64,000 nucleotides of DNA. It comes from Gemmatimonadota bacterium. Its GTDB lineage: Bacteria; Gemmatimonadota; Gemmatimonadetes; Gemmatimonadales; GWC2-71-9. Position numbers and translations under genes: made by a program. Location of the stretch: assembly GCA_029262195.1 (NCBI GenBank), contig JAJCZX010000030.1, positions 124,001-188,000 of the forward strand. Direction: 5' to 3'. The notes below the pieces were generated by a model that saw only the letters and a program-made list of their open reading frames with translations, did no database searches and was not told the origin of the DNA. The stretch's first letter is position 1; each line of letters begins with the position of its first letter. Positions 36,989 through 46,011 of the stretch are shown piece after piece.

Positions 36989-39061
36989 TTAGTCCAGTTT
37001 TGGCACGAGGTAAAGGACCTCTCCGGCCGACAACTCTACTCGCTCTTCGACCGTTACGTCACGAATATGTTGCCCGAGGGAATAGACAATCACCCCTTCT
37101 TTTGGTATAGTAATCACATTGTCATGGACAGGATCAAACCAGACGTAACTTTGCGAACCACTTCTATTCCTCACGAGGAAGGTCTCAGTGGTTAGCTCGG
37201 CATCAGACCTTTGCATTTCGACGCTTTCGACATCGGCCAGGATTGAAGTCATCAAGGCGTAAGCCATCAAACGTGGCGTCGGAGAGGCATTTCGGAAAAA
37301 ATTGCTAAAACGCCCGCCAGATAACTCTCCGTGCGTGGGACCGAACGCCGCAAATGTGAATACTCGATCTATCCCATTCGCAAACATCGCCAAATGGTCT
37401 CGCACAAGCTGAGAGGCTGCCGCAAATTCATCTGTTAGGCTGCCTTCTCCTAGTAAAACGTTGTACTCAGTGACCCACACCTCCATTCCAGATGCATTGT
37501 CGGTTAAAGCCACAATCTTACGGGAAAGTAAACTGGTCAATATCGCGGGAGATTCACCGAGAGGTGCGTAATGATGGAAGGTGAACAATTGGAGGTCCTC
37601 ATTATACCCTAAACCAAGCAATTCCTCTAAAAAACGGCGGTTTCGATAGGACAGAAACCCTTCGACCGGAAACTTACCGGCAGTCTCGGTCAACGGGTCC
37701 TGAGTTACGAAATAGGCCACCGAGGGGCCGGCGAAAAAGGCAGTTTCAGCTCCAGCCTCATTCGCGCCTCTCCAAAGTTCGATGTAGTCAATCACCTTCC
37801 CTGATGGACCACCGACTAAAAAGTGAATATCGGGTTCGTTCCACACTTCCCAATGGTTGACGATCCCTGAATAACGATGAGTCACACTGCGCACGTATTC
37901 GGACCAATCCCTCATTTCCATTGGGGGATGAGCAGCGGGTCCAAAATAGGAACTGGGGTTCGGATAAGCCGGGGCACCCGGGGATCGAGAAGCCCAAGCG
38001 GGAGTCGAACCGAGCACGCCAAGCATATTCAGGCCCCTCCGGTCGAAAACCGACAGAATGCTGTCCGGGAACAACCATTCGCCACGCACAGGCTCCAAGG
38101 CACTCCATTTCAATATGTCTGCACCATGCCAGCGCACCCACCCTGCTCCCAGTCGAGCCGCCAAATCAGCTCCTTCGACATTACCGGTCACGTGAAGTCC
38201 GAACGGGCTATCGACTAGCGGAAAATCGAGGCGTCGGGGGATTACGGCGAAAGCGCCAGAACCCACAACTCTCGCGCCGCCAGTTCCGCTTTCCGAAAGG
38301 AACCGATACCATCCCCGTGGCAATTCGAAAGACGTTCGATCGACCGCCTCACTTAACTGCCCAGCGAATACCTGCTGGTCATCCGAATTCAAAACTCGAA
38401 ATGTCACCCGGCCGTCTCGTCCTCCCGGAGCAGCTTGCCTCACTATGGTTATCGAATCTCCTTCCGTGACTACCGAAGCCTCCGGTGCGGCGAAGACAGA
38501 AGAAAACACGGGCCGTTCAATGTCGGAGCGCTTGAGATTCAGCTCAGCAAGCTTCACGACAGCAGGACCAGTACTGAAGCGGATGTCGAGCCAAAGCACG
38601 CCTCCGAATTCGGGTACCACCGCCATTTCCAACTCAGTGATACTATCACGCGTGCCCACCCGCCAATTTCCTACCCGCTTCACCCTATCCCGCTCGTGCA
38701 GGTAAAGGTCGGCCGCCAACCCAGCCGGACCTGTCACCACCGACAGCATCGCGGAAAAGAACAAGGAATCGCCAGCTTGCATCGAGAACGGCTGAGAAGC
38801 GAAGGCAACCCCACCGCCAGATGGGATTCCCACGGTCCATTCATCGGCACTGGTGTCAATCTCCACTGGATCTGGAGCGAGTCGAAGCACATCATCCCGC
38901 CAAGCATACACCGACCAAGGAGTGCTCCCCAAATATCGATCATCGGGCCGAGGTCGAATTTTCAGTCCCGGCTGGGCCCGACAGGACGTTGAAGTTAACG
39001 CTCCTAAAACACACAGCACCCTAACGATGAAAAAGCTCGGGGGATTAGAGGAATCGAACAT
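36989..39061 (-). CDS. Predicted lipoprotein glycosidase, GH39/clan-A like
   Basis: A 690-residue exported protein with a lipoprotein-type signal (FIVRVLCVLGALTSTSC). The first half is beta-rich. The TIM-barrel region starts near residue 285 (FGLHVTGNVEGADLAARLG) and has the clan-A acid/base motif WEVWNEPDIHF and the likely nucleophile in EVWVTEYNVLLG. A C-terminal beta domain follows. It resembles GH39 enzymes such as xylosidases and PslG, which trim or hydrolyse exopolysaccharide. Next to a polysaccharide cluster, it may process its own or another glycan. Substrate unknown. Confidence 0.75.
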   Translation of the reverse strand: MFDSSNPPSFFIVRVLCVLGALTSTSCRAQPGLKIRPRPDDRYLGSTPWSVYAWRDDVLRLAPDPVEIDTSADEWTVGIPSGGGVAFASQPFSMQAGDSLFFSAMLSVVTGPAGLAADLYLHERDRVKRVGNWRVGTRDSITELEMAVVPEFGGVLWLDIRFSTGPAVVKLAELNLKRSDIERPVFSSVFAAPEASVVTEGDSITIVRQAAPGGRDGRVTFRVLNSDDQQVFAGQLSEAVDRTSFELPRGWYRFLSESGTGGARVVGSGAFAVIPRRLDFPLVDSPFGLHVTGNVEGADLAARLGAGWVRWHGADILKWSALEPVRGEWLFPDSILSVFDRRGLNMLGVLGSTPAWASRSPGAPAYPNPSSYFGPAAHPPMEMRDWSEYVRSVTHRYSGIVNHWEVWNEPDIHFLVGGPSGKVIDYIELWRGANEAGAETAFFAGPSVAYFVTQDPLTETAGKFPVEGFLSYRNRRFLEELLGLGYNEDLQLFTFHHYAPLGESPAILTSLLSRKIVALTDNASGMEVWVTEYNVLLGEGSLTDEFAAASQLVRDHLAMFANGIDRVFTFAAFGPTHGELSGGRFSNFFRNASPTPRLMAYALMTSILADVESVEMQRSDAELTTETFLVRNRSGSQSYVWFDPVHDNVITIPKEGVIVYSLGQHIRDVTVEERVELSAGEVLYLVPKLD

Positions 39062-39130
39062 TTCAATAGGACTGTTGGTCGTCGATGGCGCCGGTACCCG
39101 CGCTGGCGATAAAAGCCTCAGACTGTTTTT

Positions 39131-40120
39131 TCAAGGGGCGACCCCTTTGCGCAACGGCGTTAAATCCCCACTGGTTAGAGCACTACTTTCGGTATTTATC
39201 CCTCGGTGGCGTTCTCGGATTATTCGCTTCCTAGCACGATATTCCCTCTCAAGTAAAACTCTTTGACGAAGAAACGAGAGTGGATTCCACCGAAGCATCG
39301 AGTCAGCCGCGCGAAGAGCCGTAGGTGCGAGCTCTGAAATCCTTGACGCGTGAACAGTGTGATCATTCTCGAAACGCTCTCTGCTGCGGAGAGTCGGCGG
39401 GTAGACCCGCTCCAACTGGTCTGATGGATCCCTGACAAGAACGTTAACTCCGTTCCACCACCCACGCCTCGCTTCCTCTCGTTGACCTTCCGTCATCGCC
39501 GAGGGGTGCTCTGGCGTATAAGCTTGGAAGAGTAGTTTCCAATCGGCATTGGTACGCAAAAAATCCGCATTTGCCTGCCGGACGTGGTTGTAGTTGCTAT
39601 CGTCAACGACAATTATTGATTGTTCATGAAGATGGGGGAGCGCAAGCGACAAACAGATCAATTGGCTCCGATAATCGTGTGGTCCGTCAACAAAGTAGAC
39701 TCCTATTTTTCGTTCTCCGCAGTAAGACTCAAAAGTTTCGAGAGCATCTTCGTAGTCCATATTGATAATCGTGGCGTTTTCGACACCAATATCCTGCATC
39801 CGAGATTCTACGATGTTGGAGTTTTTTCCATTGGGATCAAAGAATGCGAAGTTGTCGATTCCGAAAGACCTTAATCGTGGGGCTGCGCCAGCGACAGAAA
39901 GAAGGGTCAACCCCTGAAAAACACCAACTTCCAGGTAGCACGCATCGTCTTTGCCTTCCCACAACTGTCCAAACCGCTGCAGAACACCAAAAAGCTTGTG
40001 TCCCGATTTGCCGGTAAGGACATGGTCTCCGTCAAACCCGACCGGGTCCGACAAATCTGCAGCGCGGATCGCGTCTTGATACGCCGCGAGAATACTCCTA
40101 ACTCCGTCGTTCCTATCCAT
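39131..40120 (-). CDS. Class I SAM methyltransferase (Methyltransf_24/CmcI-like)
   Basis: A protein of about 329 residues with an N-terminal Rossmann domain: CYLEVGVFQGLTLLSVAG (motif I), FGIDNFAFFDPNG (acidic loop) and GVYFVDGPHDYRSQ, then IIVVDDSNYNHVRQ. This matches the Methyltransf_24/CmcI-like group. ATG 40120 is chosen because AAAGG lies just upstream; TTG 40150 overlaps the upstream gene by 4 bases. The C-terminal 100 residues are basic and unassigned. Last gene of cluster 2; probably modifies a sugar, unproven. Confidence 0.8.
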   Translation of the reverse strand: MDRNDGVRSILAAYQDAIRAADLSDPVGFDGDHVLTGKSGHKLFGVLQRFGQLWEGKDDACYLEVGVFQGLTLLSVAGAAPRLRSFGIDNFAFFDPNGKNSNIVESRMQDIGVENATIINMDYEDALETFESYCGERKIGVYFVDGPHDYRSQLICLSLALPHLHEQSIIVVDDSNYNHVRQANADFLRTNADWKLLFQAYTPEHPSAMTEGQREEARRGWWNGVNVLVRDPSDQLERVYPPTLRSRERFENDHTVHASRISELAPTALRAADSMLRWNPLSFLRQRVLLEREYRARKRIIRERHRGINTESSALTSGDLTPLRKGVAP

Positions 40121-40146
40121 CTCAACCTTTAAGTTCAGTTTTTGAA

Positions 40147-41508
40147 TCAAAATCCACCGATAGGACCGCCCCCGCCCAGGTCTGATCGTTGGCGGATCAA
40201 AGCGCCTGTATATACCATAAGAATCAAGAAATACTGAAAGGTCGAATAGTAATACGGAGTGATACTCTCCGTTATTCCAATTCCCGAGAAATATAATGCT
40301 AAGACCAACAACAAGATTGCGGCGCGCCTGTTCCCCTCAGAAACATCTACATCACCTACCGAACGAAGAACCTCAAAAAAACCATGAAAAACAAGGAGGT
40401 ACGCAAGAAACCCAACCAACCCCACATCCATGATCAATTGAATTATTTGATTGTGGAGGGTGATCCCCTCTGGATTACTCCAAGCCCCAAAAATCACCGT
40501 GTAGAGATCATTGGTTTGGGATGACCTGTGTGAGTACATTCCCAGACCGAATATCCACTCGGTAAGACGGAAACGGAGAATACCGAATGCTCCAGCTGCC
40601 CATATAAAGACCCTACCGCTTATCGCCAATACGTTGTTGAGGTCGACTAGAGCTGAACCGATGAGCCTGAGCAGCGCAAAATGAATCATTGGGTACGTAA
40701 TTTGCCATGCGGCTAGGACCATTCCCGAAACCCGCACGTACTTCACCGGCATCCTTATTAGCGCGACCAAGACCAGTGACATTACAAGGACCTGCAACAG
40801 AACCATTCGTGCATCCGTTATTATGACCGACGCTAAACCAACCGCCGCAGTGCACAAATAAACGATGCTCCTCCCGCTGCCTCTTTCTCTTCGGTAAAGA
40901 AAAATCCCAACAAGGCACAGCCCCCCAGCCGCTTGAGCGAAATCCCGTGGATTCCTTACGAACGGAAATGCGACCCAAAATTCGAAGGGAGAAATACGCG
41001 ATACGAACGAACCAAGATCAACTGAATTGGGCCCGTCGATTCTGAAGACGAATACTGCCACTAGATTTAAAACCACTAACGACAAAACCGAGTGGTGGAT
41101 GTCCTCCCAGAACAAACGGGCCGACCTGCCCGTTCTCCAGAGCATTCCGACGTACTGTGAACCAAGGGTAAGGAGCAACAAGAAAGTCAGAACGATATAA
41201 AAAAACCTCGGAATCGAACTGTAAGGCAATGAAACAGACCGCAACGCTCCGAACGCCAGGACAACCAAGAACCACTTCAGCTTCCTAACATGAGCACCTA
41301 GCCGAGGGGTTCGGGCGGCTTTCCCCCTAAATAAGAAAGCGGGTCCGAGGAGCAAAATATAAGGGAAAAAATGGAGGACGTACGCAACTACCCTTAAATC
41401 TATCTTCAGGAGATAGCTATGAAGCCCGAGCAACGGGAAGAGTAGCCAGATGGCAGCCCTAACCCGCCAGATTTCAAATCGAGTTGGTGGCACGACCGAA
41501 TGAGACAC
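40147..41508 (-). CDS. Wzy-like polysaccharide polymerase
   Basis: A 453-residue polytopic membrane protein with about 11 hydrophobic segments, low similarity to known families. A loop with FGLGMYSHRSSQTNDLYT, and TLHNQIIQLIMDVGLVGFLAYLL shortly after, is the pattern seen in Wzy polymerases and O-antigen ligases. GTG 41508 is the start found; ribosome binding site weak. It is the only such gene in cluster 2 and pairs with the Wzx at 42184. Base composition is AT-richer than cluster 1. Confidence 0.78.
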   Translation of the reverse strand: MSHSVVPPTRFEIWRVRAAIWLLFPLLGLHSYLLKIDLRVVAYVLHFFPYILLLGPAFLFRGKAARTPRLGAHVRKLKWFLVVLAFGALRSVSLPYSSIPRFFYIVLTFLLLLTLGSQYVGMLWRTGRSARLFWEDIHHSVLSLVVLNLVAVFVFRIDGPNSVDLGSFVSRISPFEFWVAFPFVRNPRDFAQAAGGLCLVGIFLYRRERGSGRSIVYLCTAAVGLASVIITDARMVLLQVLVMSLVLVALIRMPVKYVRVSGMVLAAWQITYPMIHFALLRLIGSALVDLNNVLAISGRVFIWAAGAFGILRFRLTEWIFGLGMYSHRSSQTNDLYTVIFGAWSNPEGITLHNQIIQLIMDVGLVGFLAYLLVFHGFFEVLRSVGDVDVSEGNRRAAILLLVLALYFSGIGITESITPYYYSTFQYFLILMVYTGALIRQRSDLGGGGPIGGF

Positions 41509-41657
41509 CTACGCTCGCCGAATCATATTTTGATTGGGAAGGATCCGCGCCGAAAGAGAAGATCCATCGAAACCGCGAACGATTGTAAACGCAGGCCCTA
41601 CTACTCCACCTTTAGGACACATAGTAGTTTTGCTCGTAACCTCAACGTTAGTGCGGG

Positions 41658-42158
41658 TCATGGAGTCGTCTTCCTCTTCACCTTGGCTGGGACCCCAGCA
41701 GCAAAAACCCCGGAAGGAAGGTCAGTGGTAACGACGGCCCCGGCCCCAACAATCGTGTTGTCGCCAATACTAACTCCACCGACGACAATTGCCCCAGACG
41801 CTATCCAACAACCGCTTCCGATCGAGACATCGTACCCCTCAGCTGGCACCTCACCCTCTCCCTCCGCAAGGGAACGCCGTTTTCCGTCCGAAAACTGATG
41901 CCTTCCGGTCAATACCATACAGTTATGCCCAAATATCGTGTTATCACCAACCGTAATATTGCCAGAAACGACGTTAAAAATCGTGTTAACCGTCGAAACT
42001 GATTCACCGAGAAACAAGCGGGACGGATCCCCATGGCAATAGTGATGTTTGAACGCCTCCCGCATGTAGCTTCGATAAAACGCTCCAAAAACAAACGATG
42101 CACCCTTCCGAAAAACCCGCCACATTCTTCGCAGTAACGACCGCATACAAATCCTCAC
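41658..42158 (-). CDS. Hexapeptide-repeat acyltransferase
   Basis: A 166-residue left-handed beta-helix transferase, probably O- or N-acetylating a sugar with acetyl-CoA. Hexapeptide turns are visible in ITVGDNTIFGHNCMVLTG and IGSGCWIASGAIVVGGVSIG, followed by GAGAVVTTDLPSGVFAAGVPAK, the usual C-terminal cap of such enzymes. GTG 42158 has AAAGGA 5 bases upstream. Followed by 149 bases without a gene before the polymerase. Acceptor sugar unknown. Confidence 0.88.
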   Translation of the reverse strand: MRICMRSLLRRMWRVFRKGASFVFGAFYRSYMREAFKHHYCHGDPSRLFLGESVSTVNTIFNVVSGNITVGDNTIFGHNCMVLTGRHQFSDGKRRSLAEGEGEVPAEGYDVSIGSGCWIASGAIVVGGVSIGDNTIVGAGAVVTTDLPSGVFAAGVPAKVKRKTTP

Positions 42159-42183
42159 GCGATCCTTTAGGATTTCGCGTTTT

Positions 42184-43623
42184 TCAAAGGTTCTTTTCTA
42201 GAGCCGTGTGCCGATACACCTTACCGTAAGTGCGGGCAAGCATCGTCACCACGACGATTATCCCCAACGTCTTCAGCACAATAGGAATAAATCCAGGCTC
42301 AATCGTACCAACAATGTAGTAAAACACCCAGCAACAAACCGTTGCGGCGAATGGAATTTTCAGGAGCGGCCAATCAAATAACCCCGGAACGCTCTCGTTT
42401 GCAATTAGAAGCAACACGACAAACAAAAGTCCATAAGTACCAACGTGCACAACCACGCTACCCCAAATCCCAATCCAGGGAACTAGCAAGAGATTACCAA
42501 TGATATTCACGATGGCCGCCGAAATAGAAGCGTATCCAATTATTCGCGGTTTTCCAAGCACCAGGGTAATCACGTTTACCGGCGCGTAATAGAGCGAATT
42601 GAGGAGAAAACCGATTAACAAAACCGGCAAATAACCTAGCGCCGCATAGTATTCAGGGCCCACAAACATTGAGATCACATCCCCAACAAAGAACAACGCC
42701 GTGATCGCTACGGCCGGGACGATTAACAAGAATTGCGTTATCGCCGACCGAGCCGAGCGGAGGCTTTTTGGTTTCGAAAGATCCACGGCCCCCAATGTTG
42801 GAATCAACGCGTTTGATTGGGCGGCCCCGACCAGCACCACAACTGTGCCAACTGAGAAAGCCAAGCTAAACACGCCTACCGCATCCAACCCGTCGTAGCG
42901 CTCCAGAATCATCCTATTCGCCGCGGTTAACACCCAAAAAGAGAGGAAATGCGGAATGAGCGGTAGACTAAACAACAAGGCCGCCTTGATATCGCTAATT
43001 CGAAATCGAAAACGAACATGCCGCAAAAAGAAAAAAGAGACGATTACACCGACTGCAAAATATGCAACCAAGCGTGCCATCAACGCGCCAAACACACCCT
43101 GCCGACCCACAACCAAATACCAATAGGTAAGGATTCCAATGGATAAGAACAAAGAGCTATTAAGCAACGTGTAGGCCCAGGGTTTGTCGGCAGCGCGGAA
43201 AAACTCACGAGGAACCTGAAAAAAAGCTGCACCGAAAAACCCTGTAGCCAACATTATTCTCACGTATGGATCATATTCAATTTCGCTAAAAATTTTGTTG
43301 GCTAACTGTTCCGATGTCAATTCTATGAGCCCAAAACAAACCGCGGGAACAACTATCGAAAAAATCCAAATCGTTCCATAGAACTCTTTTCGACGCTCAT
43401 CGTTCGGGTAATCGAAGTAGAATTTCATGGCCGCAGCCCGGATTCCGAGACTGAACAGCATTGGCGTCAAAAACACCACCGTGTTCGCGATTCCAATTAT
43501 TCCAAATTCTGCCGGAGTCAACCAAAAAGTGTAAATCGGCAAAAGCAGAAAGTTGATCCCCTTAAAGAGAACCTCACTTACCGCATAGACAGCCGATTTC
43601 TTTATTTGCTCAAGTATTTTCAT
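42184..43623 (-). CDS. Wzx-like polysaccharide flippase
   Basis: A 479-residue membrane protein with about 14 hydrophobic segments, of the MOP/Wzx type. N-terminal AVSEVLFKGINFLLLPIYTF with LTPAEFGIIGI is the classic start of polysaccharide flippases. It would flip the cluster 2 repeat unit. It is not closely similar to the cluster 1 flippase, so each cluster has its own. It lies directly downstream of the putative CMP-sugar module. Confidence 0.9.
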   Translation of the reverse strand: MKILEQIKKSAVYAVSEVLFKGINFLLLPIYTFWLTPAEFGIIGIANTVVFLTPMLFSLGIRAAAMKFYFDYPNDERRKEFYGTIWIFSIVVPAVCFGLIELTSEQLANKIFSEIEYDPYVRIMLATGFFGAAFFQVPREFFRAADKPWAYTLLNSSLFLSIGILTYWYLVVGRQGVFGALMARLVAYFAVGVIVSFFFLRHVRFRFRISDIKAALLFSLPLIPHFLSFWVLTAANRMILERYDGLDAVGVFSLAFSVGTVVVLVGAAQSNALIPTLGAVDLSKPKSLRSARSAITQFLLIVPAVAITALFFVGDVISMFVGPEYYAALGYLPVLLIGFLLNSLYYAPVNVITLVLGKPRIIGYASISAAIVNIIGNLLLVPWIGIWGSVVVHVGTYGLLFVVLLLIANESVPGLFDWPLLKIPFAATVCCWVFYYIVGTIEPGFIPIVLKTLGIIVVVTMLARTYGKVYRHTALEKNL

Positions 43624-43724
43624 GGCAGCATCGGCGCGGAGCGAGGTAGCAACGGAAACGTACGATCAGGGTTGGCACTAGAAACCCACGGGCCGTTCTT
43701 CGACGGGGCTGGCCAGTGTAGCAG

Positions 43725-44624
43725 TCAGCTGACAGGCAGAAAAAGCGAATCAAAATTTGTGCGGTCAAACACCTCCAAGTGCCCCCCAATAGTTGCGTTC
43801 TTGATCACGCGCTGGTCTTCCTCAAATACACGACGTGCAACGCGATAGGCCTGCTCCATTCCCTCTAGGTTCGGATCGTGCCAACGGTATCCTTTGCCAA
43901 AATAATCGGGATGAAAGTGATTGGGATCTTCACTTTGGGATATCAACTCGTCCTTTCCATTCAAGCGACCCTTCTTTCGATCAAAAGAATCGTTATAACG
44001 ATAGGAATGATCCATCCCGATCAGATAGACCTCTCGACACCCAAGGAAAAAGGCCAACTGCAAGTTTAGGTAGGTTACAGTGAACCCCGAGTGCACACCG
44101 TCAATTAAATTTTTCGAAAACCCAACTCCGTCCTTTGGCGAAGGTATATAAGCAAGATTCATCGTATTCTCAGTACGCGCCAGCGCGTAGAGTAAGTCAA
44201 CGGGAAAAACCTTCAACGTATCTCGAAGACAGTCGAGTTCTTTTGACCTATCTTCTGCTACCAACGAATCCTGAACAGTGTAATAGGAAGGGAGAAAACC
44301 CATCTTCGGCTCATTGAGGAAGAGAGCATTCGACCCGATGGTTATTTCATTAGACAACAACCTGAGATCCATTTTGTTCAAGCTCGGTCCGTTTCCAATA
44401 ACAAAACACCGCCTACCTAGATGTAGATTTCGCAGCTGCTCTAATCCAGCACGATCCGCACCCCGTAAAAACCGCCATTCCAAAAACCGCTTCTGCAGCT
44501 TTATGTTATTTGCAAAAAACGACCACGCGGAATTTTCAGTCGACACCCGAGCCCACCTTGGGTACAACCCGCCACTCACGAGCAACGCTTGAAAACCACG
44601 CTTCAAGGTTTGGCGCATTGTCAT
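43725..44624 (-). CDS. MptE/DUF115-like protein resembling GT42 sialyltransferases (copy 1)
   Basis: A 299-residue protein. The N-terminal phosphate/nucleotide loop CFVIGNGPSLNKMDLRLL and the later VHSGFTVTYLNLQLAFFLG then EVYLIGMDHSYRYND match both the MptE-like DUF115 family and the GT42 sialyltransferase pattern (GNGPSL, then TSG and GIDF blocks). His residues follow in NHFHPDYFGKGYRWHDPN. ATG 44624 overlaps the cyclase stop as ATGA, and a CMP-sugar synthetase lies two genes upstream, so a CMP-sugar transferase role is attractive but inferred. A relative is at 54973-55812. Confidence 0.72.
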   Translation of the reverse strand: MTMRQTLKRGFQALLVSGGLYPRWARVSTENSAWSFFANNIKLQKRFLEWRFLRGADRAGLEQLRNLHLGRRCFVIGNGPSLNKMDLRLLSNEITIGSNALFLNEPKMGFLPSYYTVQDSLVAEDRSKELDCLRDTLKVFPVDLLYALARTENTMNLAYIPSPKDGVGFSKNLIDGVHSGFTVTYLNLQLAFFLGCREVYLIGMDHSYRYNDSFDRKKGRLNGKDELISQSEDPNHFHPDYFGKGYRWHDPNLEGMEQAYRVARRVFEEDQRVIKNATIGGHLEVFDRTNFDSLFLPVS

Positions 44625-45310
44625 TTGGGTTCGCAGGCATTGGAGAGGAAGCCCAAAACGGAACAGGGACCGCCGTCCGATCCTCGGACCATCAACGGCG
44701 CCACCCAAACCCGATTCAATGGCTCGCGCACCCCAGCCAAAGCCATGTCCTCAATCGCCAACACCGGTCGGCCGGGCCTTGAAGGATCGAGAAGACCGAG
44801 GTGGGCTTCTCTCCCTTCGGGTCGATGCAATCGAGAGGTCACAGAGATTACGTCTATCCCTACGACTCTAACGGCGGGGAACTCCGCCCTTAACCAACCA
44901 CCCAACGTGGGATGTACACCAGGGTTTTCTTTCCAGTATCGCTCTTCTGCTCTAAATTTTTCGTATCCCGTCCTCAAAAGCAGAATATCAGTGTCCTTTC
45001 TAACCTTCCCCACCAGATCATCGGGGCCCACTAGATATCCTGCGGCTCCGGGAACATCAACGATTCGCGGATTGTCAAATATCCAAAATCCAGGGCGGTA
45101 ATCAGTTAAAGATGGGGCACCACTTACGAAATGAAGCGGAGCATCAATATGTGTACCTAGGTGATTGGGAAAGGAATACTTCGCAGTGTTTGCGGTATCC
45201 CCGGCAACTACTCGAGTCAGGGGTTCGAATACGAAACCATCGCCCCCCCCATAAGAGGGAGTTTCAACCGAAAGTTCATGTGACAACCAAACCGCGGAGC
45301 CCTTTCTCAT
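44621..45310 (-). CDS. Cyclase family hydrolase (kynurenine formamidase-like)
   Basis: A 229-residue member of the cyclase family (PF04199-type), metal-dependent hydrolases including bacterial arylformamidase. The metal motif HLGTHIDAPLHF is intact, with GIDVISVTSRLHR downstream. It overlaps the CMP-sugar synthetase by 4 bases and the MptE/GT42-like gene by 4 bases, so it belongs to the sugar module rather than tryptophan catabolism. It may open or close a lactone/lactam or act on an N-formyl sugar; none of this is shown by sequence. Confidence 0.85.
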   Translation of the reverse strand: MRKGSAVWLSHELSVETPSYGGGDGFVFEPLTRVVAGDTANTAKYSFPNHLGTHIDAPLHFVSGAPSLTDYRPGFWIFDNPRIVDVPGAAGYLVGPDDLVGKVRKDTDILLLRTGYEKFRAEERYWKENPGVHPTLGGWLRAEFPAVRVVGIDVISVTSRLHRPEGREAHLGLLDPSRPGRPVLAIEDMALAGVREPLNRVWVAPLMVRGSDGGPCSVLGFLSNACEPK

Positions 45311-46011
45311 TCTCGATCCGGTCCGTTCAATCTAGCCAACCTTTCCATCATCATCCCCTCGGCGACATTGAAATCAATAGGTTCGTCGATATCAACGGCC
45401 TCATATGGATCGATTGGCATCAACAGCGGGCGGGCTCCAATCCGGTTCCCGCAATCCTCAAAGACTGACCTACTAAATACGTAGAGACACGAATTTTCTT
45501 CATAGATCGGTCGAAGCTCTTGCGTCTTGACTAATTTACGAGGGTCGTGGTTCAACGGGGTTCCATCTTCCAAGAAAAAACGCTTCTTTAGCGACGTTAC
45601 CGAGAATAACGAATCAATCAAACGGCGATCGGCGGCAAAAAACGTTTCTATCGCTGAGTCGATCGTAGGGCTACGAAGGAGAGGATTCGTGCTGTGCGTC
45701 TGAATAAACCACTCTCCATCGGTCGTCGCGAGATCGTGAGCCATAATCATATTAGCTTCGTTGCTCGTCAATGTGAGCAATTCGTCCGGCCGCATATGTA
45801 TAGTTACTTTGAAGTTTGCAGAGGCACTCTCGGCTATCTCCTCCGAATCGGTGTTGATGATAATTTCACCAACGTGCTTGCAGGCAGTTAGAACATCCAT
45901 TATCCAGTGAAAAAGGGGACGACCACAGAAATGCCGCATGTTCTTTCCCGGAACCCGTTCCGAAAAACCCTTCATGAACAAAAGGGCTTTCACATGGGGA
46001 ACCGGAATCAC
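45307..46011 (-). CDS. CMP-sugar synthetase (acylneuraminate cytidylyltransferase-like)
   Basis: A 234-residue cytidylyltransferase that would activate a ulosonic acid with CTP. The N-terminal CTP-binding block is modified (ALLFMKGFSERVPGKNMR, where NeuA has AxIPARGGSKxxPxKN), followed by GRPLFHWIMDVLTACK, IIINTDSEEIAE and IQTHSTNPLLRSPTID. GTG 46011 overlaps the aldolase stop as GTGA. The Arg-Gly-Gly-Ser of classic NeuA is Lys-Gly-Phe-Ser here, so the substrate may be non-standard. No NeuB, KdsA or PseI homologue is seen in the window. Confidence 0.85.
   Translation of the reverse strand: MIPVPHVKALLFMKGFSERVPGKNMRHFCGRPLFHWIMDVLTACKHVGEIIINTDSEEIAESASANFKVTIHMRPDELLTLTSNEANMIMAHDLATTDGEWFIQTHSTNPLLRSPTIDSAIETFFAADRRLIDSLFSVTSLKKRFFLEDGTPLNHDPRKLVKTQELRPIYEENSCLYVFSRSVFEDCGNRIGARPLLMPIDPYEAVDIDEPIDFNVAEGMMMERLARLNGPDRE

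Noticed and set aside
41846-41880. Pyrimidine-rich stretch in the acyltransferase gene as another heptamer repeat
   Set aside because: No two consecutive identical 7-base units are present.
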